From NCBI GenBank assembly GCA_945926565.1, contig CAMELY010000024.1:1-12700 (forward strand): DNA of 12,700 nucleotides, in the 5' to 3' direction. This document shows, piece after piece, positions 1-6,500 of this stretch. The number at the start of each line of letters is the position of its first letter. Position 1 is the first letter of the stretch. The translations under genes were made by a program, and so were the position numbers. The notes beneath the pieces were generated by a model. It was not told the origin of the DNA, did no database searches, and saw nothing but the letters and a program-made list of their open reading frames with translations. The DNA comes from an uncultured Clostridia bacterium. GTDB lineage: Bacteria > Bacillota > Clostridia > Oscillospirales > Oscillospiraceae.

Positions 1-391
1 CGTCCACGCACTCGTCGATAAAGCGCTGGTCGATGCCCTCGTAGTGGCCGCAGACGATGATAAACCGGTCGTAGTCCTCCCGCAGCCGCCGGGCGTCCGC
101 CTGGCAGAAGGTCTTGCCGCAGGGGGACATGAAGATGGTATGCAGCCGGGCTCCCGCCTCCTCACAGATATGGGCCCAGCAGCGGTAGAGGGGGTCCGCC
201 TGCATGACGGCGCCCCGGCCGCCGCCGTAGGGGTAGTCGTCCACCTGGTTCTGCTTGTTCACCGTATAGTCCCGGATCTGGTGGCAGTTGATGCGGATAT
301 AGCCCCGCTCCTGGGCCCGGCCCAGGATGGACTCACAGAGCATGTCGCCCACCGTGTCCGGGAAGAGGGTCATAATGTCCACCTGATACAT
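1..391 (-). CDS. trmD: tRNA (guanine37-N1)-methyltransferase TrmD, N-terminal part
   Basis: TrmD uses S-adenosylmethionine to methylate N1 of G37 next to the anticodon of certain tRNAs, which prevents +1 frameshifting. The first 130 codons are present; the 3' end lies beyond position 1, so about half of the usual ~240-residue protein is seen. The reading starts MYQVDIMTLFPDTV, the family's usual N-terminus. It continues with DYPYGGGRGAVMQADP, the early SAM-side loop (commonly GGGAGMV in relatives), and CGHYEGIDQRF, the conserved GxYEGxDxR stretch of the trefoil knot. The ATG at 391-389 shares one base with the rimM stop (TGATG), so the two genes are probably translationally coupled. It is the last visible gene of the leftward operon; rplS commonly follows in Firmicutes but is outside the window. 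Confidence 0.95.
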   Translation of the reverse strand, partial: MYQVDIMTLFPDTVGDMLCESILGRAQERGYIRINCHQIRDYTVNKQNQVDDYPYGGGRGAVMQADPLYRCWAHICEEAGARLHTIFMSPCGKTFCQADARRLREDYDRFIIVCGHYEGIDQRFIDECVD

Positions 392-885
392 CACTGGGCC
401 ATCCCTTCCAGCAGGGCGAAGAGGATATACCCCTCCTCCGGCGCCACCTTTTTCACAAAGGCGGGGACGTCGGGAATCAGGTAGGAGCGCTCGCCCTCCA
501 CCACATAGAGATCCTGGGCGGGGTACTCCAGCACGTCCTTCACAGTGCCGAAGACTTCGCCGGTGGCCTCGTCCCGGGCCTCCAGGCCGATGAGATCCAC
601 CACAAAGTGGGCTCCCTCCTCCAGGACAAGCTCCTCCCGGCTGGCGGTCAGCACCTTATTCTTCAGGGGGAGGGCGTCATCAATGGAGCAGACTCCCTCC
701 AGGGTGAGCAGGGCGAAGTCCCCGTGCACCCGGCCGCCCTGGACCCGGTAGGGACGGCGGTCGATATAGACGGTCTCCAGCTGGCAGAGATCCTCCGGCG
801 TGTCACACCAGGACTGCACCTTGACCTCGCCCCGGATGCCGTGGGTGTTGAGGATTTTGCCTACCTCTAACATAGAATCCTTCAT
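391..885 (-). CDS. rimM: Ribosome maturation factor RimM
   Basis: RimM helps assemble the 30S subunit by binding S19 and the 16S head domain. The protein of 164 residues has the usual family length. It opens MKDSMLEVGKILNTHGIRGE, the N-terminal RimM barrel signature. The C-terminal PRC-barrel follows (DLIGLEARDEATGEVFGTV, then LEYPAQDLYVV and IPDVPAFVKKV). The start at 885 is chosen because a GGAGG lies 6 bases upstream (892-896) and the protein then begins as in other RimM proteins. An in-frame ATG at 1059 would add 58 residues unlike RimM and would run through khpA and a terminator-like hairpin, so it is rejected. A second ATG four codons in (873) is possible. The stop overlaps the trmD start by one base. 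Confidence 0.95.
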   Translation of the reverse strand: MKDSMLEVGKILNTHGIRGEVKVQSWCDTPEDLCQLETVYIDRRPYRVQGGRVHGDFALLTLEGVCSIDDALPLKNKVLTASREELVLEEGAHFVVDLIGLEARDEATGEVFGTVKDVLEYPAQDLYVVEGERSYLIPDVPAFVKKVAPEEGYILFALLEGMAQ

Positions 886-891
886 AGTCTG

Positions 892-896
892 CCTCC
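892..896 (-). promoter_or_regulatory. Ribosome binding site of rimM
   Basis: GGAGG on the minus strand, 6 bases before the ATG at 885. It decides the rimM start against the long in-frame upstream extension to 1059. Confidence 0.8.
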
Positions 897-939
897 AAAC
901 GATGGAATGATATTGATCAAAGATGGGTGGAGCCCTATG

Positions 940-966
940 AAAAAACGAGGTCGCCCTTGGGCAACC
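940..966 (-). terminator. Intrinsic terminator-like hairpin between khpA and rimM
   Basis: Read on the minus strand, the arms GGTTGCCC and GGGCGACC (966-959 and 956-949) pair over about 7 bp with one G-U, leaving a tight CAAG-type loop. Three bases later comes a run of six T (945-940). It lies 14 bases after the khpA stop and ends 54 bases before the rimM start, so it would stop or weaken transcription coming from ylxM-ffh-rpsP-khpA. On the plus strand the hairpin is not followed by a T run, so it looks one-directional. I see no strong promoter between it and rimM, which makes partial read-through (attenuation) the likelier reading. Confidence 0.65.
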
Positions 967-979
967 CCGCAATTTCATA

Positions 980-1210
980 TCAGTCCACAATCTCCACAGA
1001 GACTCTGGTGTTTTTCCGCTGAGCCAGGGAGCGCACAATGGTACGGATTTCCTTGGCAATCCGGCCGTTGCGGCCGATCACCTTACCCATGTCCTCCGAC
1101 GCAACCCGAAGTTCAAGGATCACCTCTCCGTCGCAGTCCACTTCCTTGACCTGGACAGCCTCAGGGTTGTCCACAAGGCTCTTTGCGACGTAGGCCAAGA
1201 GTTCTTTCAT
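980..1210 (-). CDS. khpA: KH-domain RNA-binding protein KhpA (YlqC family)
   Basis: This is a 76-residue single-KH-domain protein, the usual size for KhpA/YlqC. The GxxG loop that grips RNA is visible as GRNG at residues 46-49, inside VIGRNGRIAKEIR, with the KH beta-strand LELRVASED before it and VSVEIVD at the C-terminus. In Firmicutes KhpA pairs with KhpB (Jag/EloR) to bind many RNAs and influence cell elongation; that role comes from the family, not from this sequence. The start at 1210 has GAGGAG 8 bases upstream (1219-1224). It lies 22 bases after rpsP, the order known from Bacillus. In Bacillus ylqD comes next; here rimM follows directly after a terminator-like hairpin. Confidence 0.95.
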   Translation of the reverse strand: MKELLAYVAKSLVDNPEAVQVKEVDCDGEVILELRVASEDMGKVIGRNGRIAKEIRTIVRSLAQRKNTRVSVEIVD

Positions 1211-1232
1211 GAATGATACTCCTCTCGGGGGA

Positions 1233-1472
1233 TCACAGCACGCCGGCAGTCTTGAACAGACGCTTCACGGTGTCAGTGGGCTGAGCGCCGGTCTTGATCC
1301 AGGCCTGAGCCCGGTCAACATCCACCTTGATCTCAGCGGGCTCCTGCAGGGGATCGTAAGTGCCCAGCTGCTCAATGAAACGGCCATCACGGGGATACCG
1401 GGAGTCGGCAACCACGATACGATAGAAGGGAGCCTTCTTGGCGCCCATGCGGCGCAGTCTGATTTTAACCAT
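1233..1472 (-). CDS. rpsP: 30S ribosomal protein S16
   Basis: S16 is a small ribosomal protein that binds 16S rRNA early in 30S assembly. The 79 residues match the family closely: [20 protein letters not shown] at the start, [20 protein letters not shown] next, and a helix with [12 protein letters not shown] near the end. The start at 1472 has GGAGG 10 bases upstream (1483-1487). A 57-base, relatively AT-rich gap separates it from ffh, longer than the other gaps of the operon apart from the khpA-rimM gap. That gap contains two weak small inverted repeats but no clear promoter. Confidence 0.98.
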   Translation of the reverse strand: MVKIRLRRMGAKKAPFYRIVVADSRYPRDGRFIEQLGTYDPLQEPAEIKVDVDRAQAWIKTGAQPTDTVKRLFKTAGVL

Positions 1473-1489
1473 TTATCATTCACCTCCAA

Positions 1490-1527
1490 ATGAAATTCAT
1501 AATCTATGAAATACGTCAGAAGACGTA
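1490..1527 (-). repeat. Small inverted repeats in the ffh-rpsP gap
   Basis: TACGTC and GACGTA (1512-1517 and 1522-1527) form a 6-bp stem with a 4-base loop immediately after the ffh stop. TTCAT and ATGAA (1496-1500 and 1506-1510) form a 5-bp stem, and ATGAA/TTCAT at 1490-1500 is an overlapping alternative. The stems are short and no T run follows the first one, so a terminator is unlikely. They could shape the rpsP leader or protect the ffh 3' end. Confidence 0.35.
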
Positions 1528-1529
1528 AA

Positions 1530-2972
1530 TCAGCGTTTCTTTTTGCGCTTGTTGTTCTTGCGCTGGCGCTTGGGGCCGGGGGTGCGCATCTGGCCGATGG
1601 CCTGCATCGTCTCGGGATCGTCCATCCCGGGCAGCCCCTTCATCTGCTGCATCAGCTTGCGGATGCCCTTGGGCAGCTTGCCGCTGGACATTTGCTTGGT
1701 CAGCTTCTGCATCATCTCAAACTGCTGGATCAGCTTGTTCACGTCGGAGACCTGCACGCCGGCGCCTGCGGCAATCCGCTTGCGGCGGCTGGCATTCAGG
1801 ATAGAGGGATTGTCCCGCTCCTGAGGGGTCATGGAGAGGATGATCGCCTGGAGCCGGTCCAGATCCTTCTCGTTGATCTTGGCATCGTCAATCTGGGCGG
1901 CGCTGATACCGGGCATCATGCCCAGAATGTCCTTTACCGAGCCCATCTTGCGCACCTGAAGCAGCTGGTCGTAGTAGTCCTGGAGGGTGAACCGGTTTTT
2001 CCGGATCTTCTCCTCCAGCTCCTGGGCTTTTTTCTCGTCCAGGGTGGTCTGGGCCTTCTCAATGAGGGAGAGGACGTCGCCCATGCCCAGAATCCGGCCT
2101 GCCATCCGGTCGGGATAGAAGACCTCAATGGCGTCCAGCTTTTCGCCAATGCCCACAAACTTGATGGGCTTGCCAGTGGTGGCCTTGACCGAGAGGGCCG
2201 CGCCGCCCCGGGCGTCGCCGTCCAGCTTGGTGAGCATGACGCCGGTGAGATCCAAGGCCTGATCAAAGGCCACGGCGGCGTTCACCGCGTCCTGGCCGAT
2301 CATGGCGTCCACCACCAGCAGAATCTCGTGGGGGTTGACCGCCGCCTTGATATTCTGCAGCTCGGTCATCAGCGCCTCGTCCACATGGAGCCGGCCTGCG
2401 GTATCCAGGAAGACGATGTCGTTGGCGTGCTGCTTGGCGTGCTCAATGGCGCTCTTGGCGATGGTCACCGGATCGATCTGGCCCATCTGGAAGACGGGGA
2501 TGCCCAGCTGCTCGCCCACCACCTCCAACTGCTTGATGGCGGCGGGACGGTACACGTCGCAGGCCACCAGCAGCGGCCGGCGTCCCTTTTTCTTGAACAT
2601 GCCGGCCAGCTTGGCGCCGTTAGTGGTCTTACCGGCGCCCTGCAGGCCGACCAGCATGACAATGGTGGGGCCGCCGTCCTTGGCCATATTCAGCCCAGTG
2701 GCCTCGCCGCCCATGAGAGCAGTCAGCTCCTCATTGACGATCTTGACCACCATCTGGCCGGGGGTGAGGGACTCCATGACGTCCGCGCCGATGGCCCGGT
2801 CGGTCACCGTCTTGACAAAGTCCTTGACCACCTTGTAGCTGACGTCGGCCTCCAGCAGAGCCAGACGGATTTCCCGCATGGCCTCCCGGACGTCTGCCTC
2901 GGTCAGGCTGCCCTTGCCCCGGAGCTTGGTGAATACGCTGTTGAGTTTTTCAGTCAAGCCTTCAAATGCCAT
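1530..2972 (-). CDS. ffh: Signal recognition particle GTPase Ffh (SRP54)
   Basis: Ffh binds the SRP RNA and signal sequences at the ribosome and delivers nascent membrane and secreted proteins to FtsY. The 480-residue protein is full length. Residues ~1-90 are the N helical bundle. The G domain shows the P-loop GLQGAGKTT (109-117), DTAGR (190-194), TKLDGD (248-253) and GIGEK (274-278). The methionine-rich M domain starts near 325 and contains [10 protein letters not shown] (396-405), part of the SRP-RNA-binding helix-turn-helix, and several Met-rich helices. The tail after ~466 is strongly basic. ATG at 2972 follows the ylxM stop by three bases, and its GAGGAG ribosome binding site is formed by the last two Glu codons of ylxM, so translation is likely coupled. 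The SRP RNA gene is not in the window. Confidence 0.98.
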   Translation of the reverse strand: MAFEGLTEKLNSVFTKLRGKGSLTEADVREAMREIRLALLEADVSYKVVKDFVKTVTDRAIGADVMESLTPGQMVVKIVNEELTALMGGEATGLNMAKDGGPTIVMLVGLQGAGKTTNGAKLAGMFKKKGRRPLLVACDVYRPAAIKQLEVVGEQLGIPVFQMGQIDPVTIAKSAIEHAKQHANDIVFLDTAGRLHVDEALMTELQNIKAAVNPHEILLVVDAMIGQDAVNAAVAFDQALDLTGVMLTKLDGDARGGAALSVKATTGKPIKFVGIGEKLDAIEVFYPDRMAGRILGMGDVLSLIEKAQTTLDEKKAQELEEKIRKNRFTLQDYYDQLLQVRKMGSVKDILGMMPGISAAQIDDAKINEKDLDRLQAIILSMTPQERDNPSILNASRRKRIAAGAGVQVSDVNKLIQQFEMMQKLTKQMSSGKLPKGIRKLMQQMKGLPGMDDPETMQAIGQMRTPGPKRQRKNNKRKKKR

Positions 2973-2975
2973 GGG

Positions 2976-3341
2976 TTACTCCTCTAAACCGGTCAGCTGC
3001 GCTCTGATCTGACTGGTCAGCTGGCTCAGCTTGGGGTCGTGGAGACGCACCTGATTCAAGTGCTCCGCCTCGTCGTTGAGCCGTCCGATCTCCTCCAGGG
3101 CGCTGCGCACCTTGAGGAAACGGGCCACAATACCAGTCTTTTCCTCGAAATCGTTCAGGATGGCCTCGGCCCGCACAATCACGTCCCGAACCCCCTGACG
3201 GGTGATGCCGTAGTTTTCTGCGATCTCAGCCAGGGAGAGATCCTCATTGTGATAGAGATCGTAAAACTCCCGCTGACGTTCGGTGAGCAGATCACCGTAG
3301 AAGTCGTAGAGCATCGTCATGCGAAAGGCCTGATCCTTCAT
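2976..3341 (-). CDS. ylxM: YlxM/p13-type helix-turn-helix protein
   Basis: YlxM is a small protein nearly always found beside ffh in Firmicutes. In streptococci it is reported to modulate SRP GTPase activity; it resembles sigma-70 region 4, so DNA binding has also been proposed. The 121 residues have the usual length. LTERQREFYDLYHNEDLSLA (19-38) plus EIAENYGITRQGVRDVIVRA (39-58) is the helix-turn-helix, followed by a long helix rich in Glu and Leu (about 60-120). The start at 3341 has GGAGG with 6 bases spacing. It is the first gene of the leftward operon, behind a strong promoter; ftsY, which precedes it in Bacillus, is absent here. Whether it binds the palindrome at its own promoter is an open inference. 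Confidence 0.93.
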   Translation of the reverse strand: MKDQAFRMTMLYDFYGDLLTERQREFYDLYHNEDLSLAEIAENYGITRQGVRDVIVRAEAILNDFEEKTGIVARFLKVRSALEEIGRLNDEAEHLNQVRLHDPKLSQLTSQIRAQLTGLEE

Positions 3342-3362
3342 GAGCTTCCTCCCAAACCGGTT

Positions 3363-3386
3363 TTGTAAAGTAACGGCGCTTTACAA
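3363..3386. repeat. Perfect inverted repeat at the ylxM transcription start
   Basis: Arms TTGTAAAG (3363-3370) and CTTTACAA (3379-3386) are perfect, with an 8-base spacer. The right arm starts 6 bases after the minus-strand -10 element, so the repeat begins at about +1 of the ylxM message. It could act as an operator or as a hairpin at the extreme 5' end of the mRNA. It ends 21 bases before the ylxM start codon. Confidence 0.7.
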
Positions 3387-3392
3387 GCCGAT

Positions 3393-3421
3393 ACTATACT
3401 ACAACTCCCCCTCGTTGTCAA
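3393..3421 (-). promoter_or_regulatory. Vegetative promoter of the ylxM-ffh operon
   Basis: On the minus strand, TTGACA (3421-3416) is a perfect -35 and TATAGT (3398-3393) a near-consensus -10, with a 17-base spacer. The predicted start is near 3386, giving a leader of about 45 bases. This should be a strong housekeeping sigma-A promoter and fits an operon of highly expressed translation genes. Confidence 0.85.
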
Positions 3422-3423
3422 GA

Positions 3424-3463
3424 GGAAAGGCGGTTTTTCCCCCGTATTTTTTCCAGCCTTTCC
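3424..3463. repeat. Inverted repeat in the glucan synthase leader region
   Basis: GGAAAGGC (3424-3431) and GCCTTTCC (3456-3463) are perfect 8-bp arms. Two more pairs (GG 3432-3433 with CC 3453-3454) form if the A at 3455 bulges out, leaving a pyrimidine-rich loop of about 19 bases. It ends 38 bases before the synthase ribosome binding site. It could be an operator or a leader hairpin if the synthase message starts upstream. Confidence 0.45.
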
Positions 3464-3501
3464 GGGGAAAATGGGAGGTAAGCGCGGGATTTTGTACCTT
3501 T

Positions 3502-3506
3502 GGAGG
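3502..3506 (+). promoter_or_regulatory. Ribosome binding site of the glucan synthase
   Basis: GGAGG lies 9 bases before the ATG at 3516. It favours that start over the in-frame ATG at 3471, which lies upstream of the site, and the one at 3531. Confidence 0.75.
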
Positions 3507-3515
3507 GTGAGAAAG

Positions 3516-6500
3516 ATGGAGAAAAACGGGATGCGGCAGCGTGGAAGGGATGAAGCCTCCTCCTGGACAGTGGAAGGGCATCTGCCTGTCAGCCGGCTGG
3601 CGGGGGCGATCCGAGCCGATCTCAGCGCCCTGGAGGGCCTTTGCCGGCGGCTGGAGACGATGGAGAACGAGGATTGTCCTGCCGGGCGCTGGCTGCTGGA
3701 CAACCGCTGGCTCTTCCGGCGGACGGGGACGGACGCCATCCGGCACAGCCGCAGCCGAAGACAGCTCCCCGCCCTCAGCGGAGGAATGCTGCGCATTCAG
3801 CAGGTGGGGGCCGCTCTGGCCCGGGAGGAGCAGCTCACCCCCGAGGAACTGCGGGACTACCTGGAGGGCATCCAGGAGACTGAGCCTCTCACCGAGGAGG
3901 AGCTGGAGCACTTTCCCGCCGCCCTGGCGGGAGGCCTGCTGTCCGCCCTGCGAAGAGAAGGGGAGGCGGCAGAGCTGCTGCTGCGCCGGGGGGAGGATCC
4001 CCAGCCTCTGGAGGAGAATCTACGCACTCTCTTTGCCCGGCTACGGCAACTGCGCGCCGGCTCTCTGGCCGGCATCCTGGAGGAGGTCAGCATGGCGGAG
4101 CGGTTTCTCCGCCAGGATCCCGCCGGAGTCTATCCCAAAATGGATCCGGGCAGCCGGAGCGAATACCGAAAGACCCTCTGCCGCCGGGCAAAGCGGGAGA
4201 AACGGAGCCAGATGGCCTGCGCCCAGCAGCTGCTGGAGCAGGCCCGGCAGGCCCCGGAGGGGGAGAATCACATCGGCCGCTTTCTCTTCTCTCCCCCCAA
4301 AAGCAGCGGGGACTGGTATTTCTCCCTCCAGCTTCTTTTCACCACCGCCCTCTCCCTGTGGGCGGGCTTTGCCCTGGGACGCTGGTGGGGGATTCTCCTC
4401 TTTCTGCTGCCCGTCTCCGAGCTGGTGAAAAACGGGCTGGACTTTCTCCTGCTGCGGCTGGTGCCTCCCCGGCCGGTCTTTCGGCTGGAGCTGAAGCAGG
4501 GGGTGCCTCCGGAGGGCAAGACCCTCTGCGTCATCGCCGCTCTGCTCACCGGCCCGGAGTGCGGGGAGGAATACGCCGCCAAGCTGGAGCGCTACGCCCT
4601 GGCCAACCGGGGGGCGGGGGAGCAGGTCTGCTACGGTCTTCTGGCCGACCTGCCCGACCGGAAGACCCCCATGACCCAGGAAGACCGGGCTCTGCTGGAT
4701 GACCTGCAAAGAAAAATTGAGGCGCTGAACCAGAAGCATGGCGATCAGTTTGTTCTCTTTTTCCGGGCGCCGGTCTACCACGAGGCAGAGAAGAATTACC
4801 GGGGGAAGGAGCGCAAGCGGGGAGCAATCCTGGAGCTGACCCGCTACCTCCGGGGCCACCGGAGCAGTCTGGAGCTGCTGGCGGGAGAGGAGCACCGGCT
4901 GGCGGGCACCAGATTTCTGCTGGTGCTGGACGGGGACACCATTCTCACGGTTAATGCCGTCACCGAGCTGGTGGGGGCCATGCTTCACCCGCTGAACCGG
5001 CCGGCGATCGACCGGCAGCACCGGGTGGTCACCGCCGGGTACGGTATCCTGCAGCCCCGGGTGGAGACCGAGCTGTCCTCCGCTTCAGCCAGCGTCTTTG
5101 CCAAGCTTTTCGGCGGCCTGGGAGGCCTGGACCCCTACGGCGGGGCCACCAGCGACGTCTACCACGACCTCTTTGACCAGGCAAGCTTTCTGGGCAAGGG
5201 GCTCATCGACATCGAGGCCTTTGGGGTCTGTATGGACGGTCGGTTCCCGGAAAACCGGATTCTCTCCCACGATCTGCTGGAGGGCAGCTATCTCCGCACC
5301 GGCTGGGTCAGCCAGGTGGAGCTGATGGACAGCTTCCCCTCCAGCCCGCTGAGCTGGCTGGGCCGGTATCACCGGTGGATCCGGGGCGACTGGCAGCTGC
5401 TGCCCTGGCTGCTGCCCCGGGTGCGGGACGAGGCAGGGGAGCGGGTGGAAAATCCCATCTCCCGACTGGCCAAGTGGAAGATCGCCGACAATCTGCGCCG
5501 CTCCCTGGCGCCCCCCGCCATGGTGCTGGCCCTGGTGCTGGGCATGCTGCTGGGCGGGCCCCTCTTTACCATCGCTGCCCTGGTGGCCCTGGCCTCCGCC
5601 GCGGTACAGCTGCTCTACGCCATGGCGGAGCTGCTCTACCGGCACGGGGCGGGGAGCTTTCGCCGGTACCACGCCGGTCGCTACGCCGGCTTTTCCGGCG
5701 CTCTTCTGCGGACGGGGGCCCAGATTCTCTTTCTCCCGGCCCAGGGCTGGACTGCCCTGACTGCGGTCTGTACCGCTCTGTGGCGGATGCTGGTCAGCCA
5801 CCGGCATCTGCTGGACTGGGTGCCCAGCGCCCAGGGAATGGGCGGCGGCTTTTGGGCCTGCTGCCGCCGGTTTCTCCCCAGCATCCTGCTGGGCCTTGCG
5901 GGACTGCTCTGGGCGGTGCAGCCTCTGGGCATGCTGCTTGGGCTGGGCTGGCTGATCTCCCCACTGCTCTTCTGGCACTGGGGAAAGGGGCGGCGGCAGG
6001 TCAAACAGGTCTCCGACCGGGACCGGGCCTTCCTGCTCCACGAGGGGGCGCTGATCTGGCGGTACTATGACCAGTGGCTCCGGCCGGAGTACCACTATCT
6101 GATTCCGGACAACGTCCAATTGCTCCCGGATAAGGGCCCCGCCACCCGGACCTCACCCACCAATCTGGGCCTGGCCCTGCTCAGCTGCCTCTCCGCGGTC
6201 GATCTGAAGCTGACCTTTCCCCGCCATGCCCTGGAGCTGGTGGAGCAGCAGCTCACCGCTCTGGAGGGGCTGGAGAAATGGCACGGTCACCTCTATAACT
6301 GGTACGACATTGAGACGGGTAAGCCTCTCTCTCCCCGGTATGTCTCCACGGTGGACAGCGGCAACCTCTGCGGCGACCTGATCGCCCTGGCCCAGGGACT
6401 GGAGGAGCTGGCCCGGCCTGACCTGGCCAGCCGTGCCAAAAAGCTGGCAGATGAGATGGACTTTCGCCTGCTCTTTGACCCGGTGCGCCAGCTCTTCTAT

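Noticed and set aside
907..912. TATCAT on the minus strand as a -10 for rimM-trmD
   Set aside because: One mismatch to TATAAT, but nothing like a -35 at 16-18 bases and no TG extension; the leader would be only about 15 bases. Too weak to list as a promoter.
886..1059. N-terminal extension of rimM to an ATG at 1059
   Set aside because: It overlaps khpA and the terminator-like hairpin, the added residues do not resemble RimM, and a good ribosome binding site precedes the ATG at 885.
1512..1527. Hairpin TACGTC/GACGTA after ffh as a terminator
   Set aside because: The stem is only 6 bp with two G-C pairs, and no real T run follows; rpsP expression presumably relies on read-through.
1506..2987. 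493-codon open frame antisense to the whole of ffh
   Set aside because: Its product is a Leu/His/Gly-rich sequence with no family features, and it mirrors a well-supported gene. Long antisense frames are expected in GC-rich coding DNA.
3338..3911. Minus-strand open frames running from the glucan synthase 5' end through the divergent control region
   Set aside because: They cross the promoter and the start of a well-supported plus-strand gene, and their translations show no family features.
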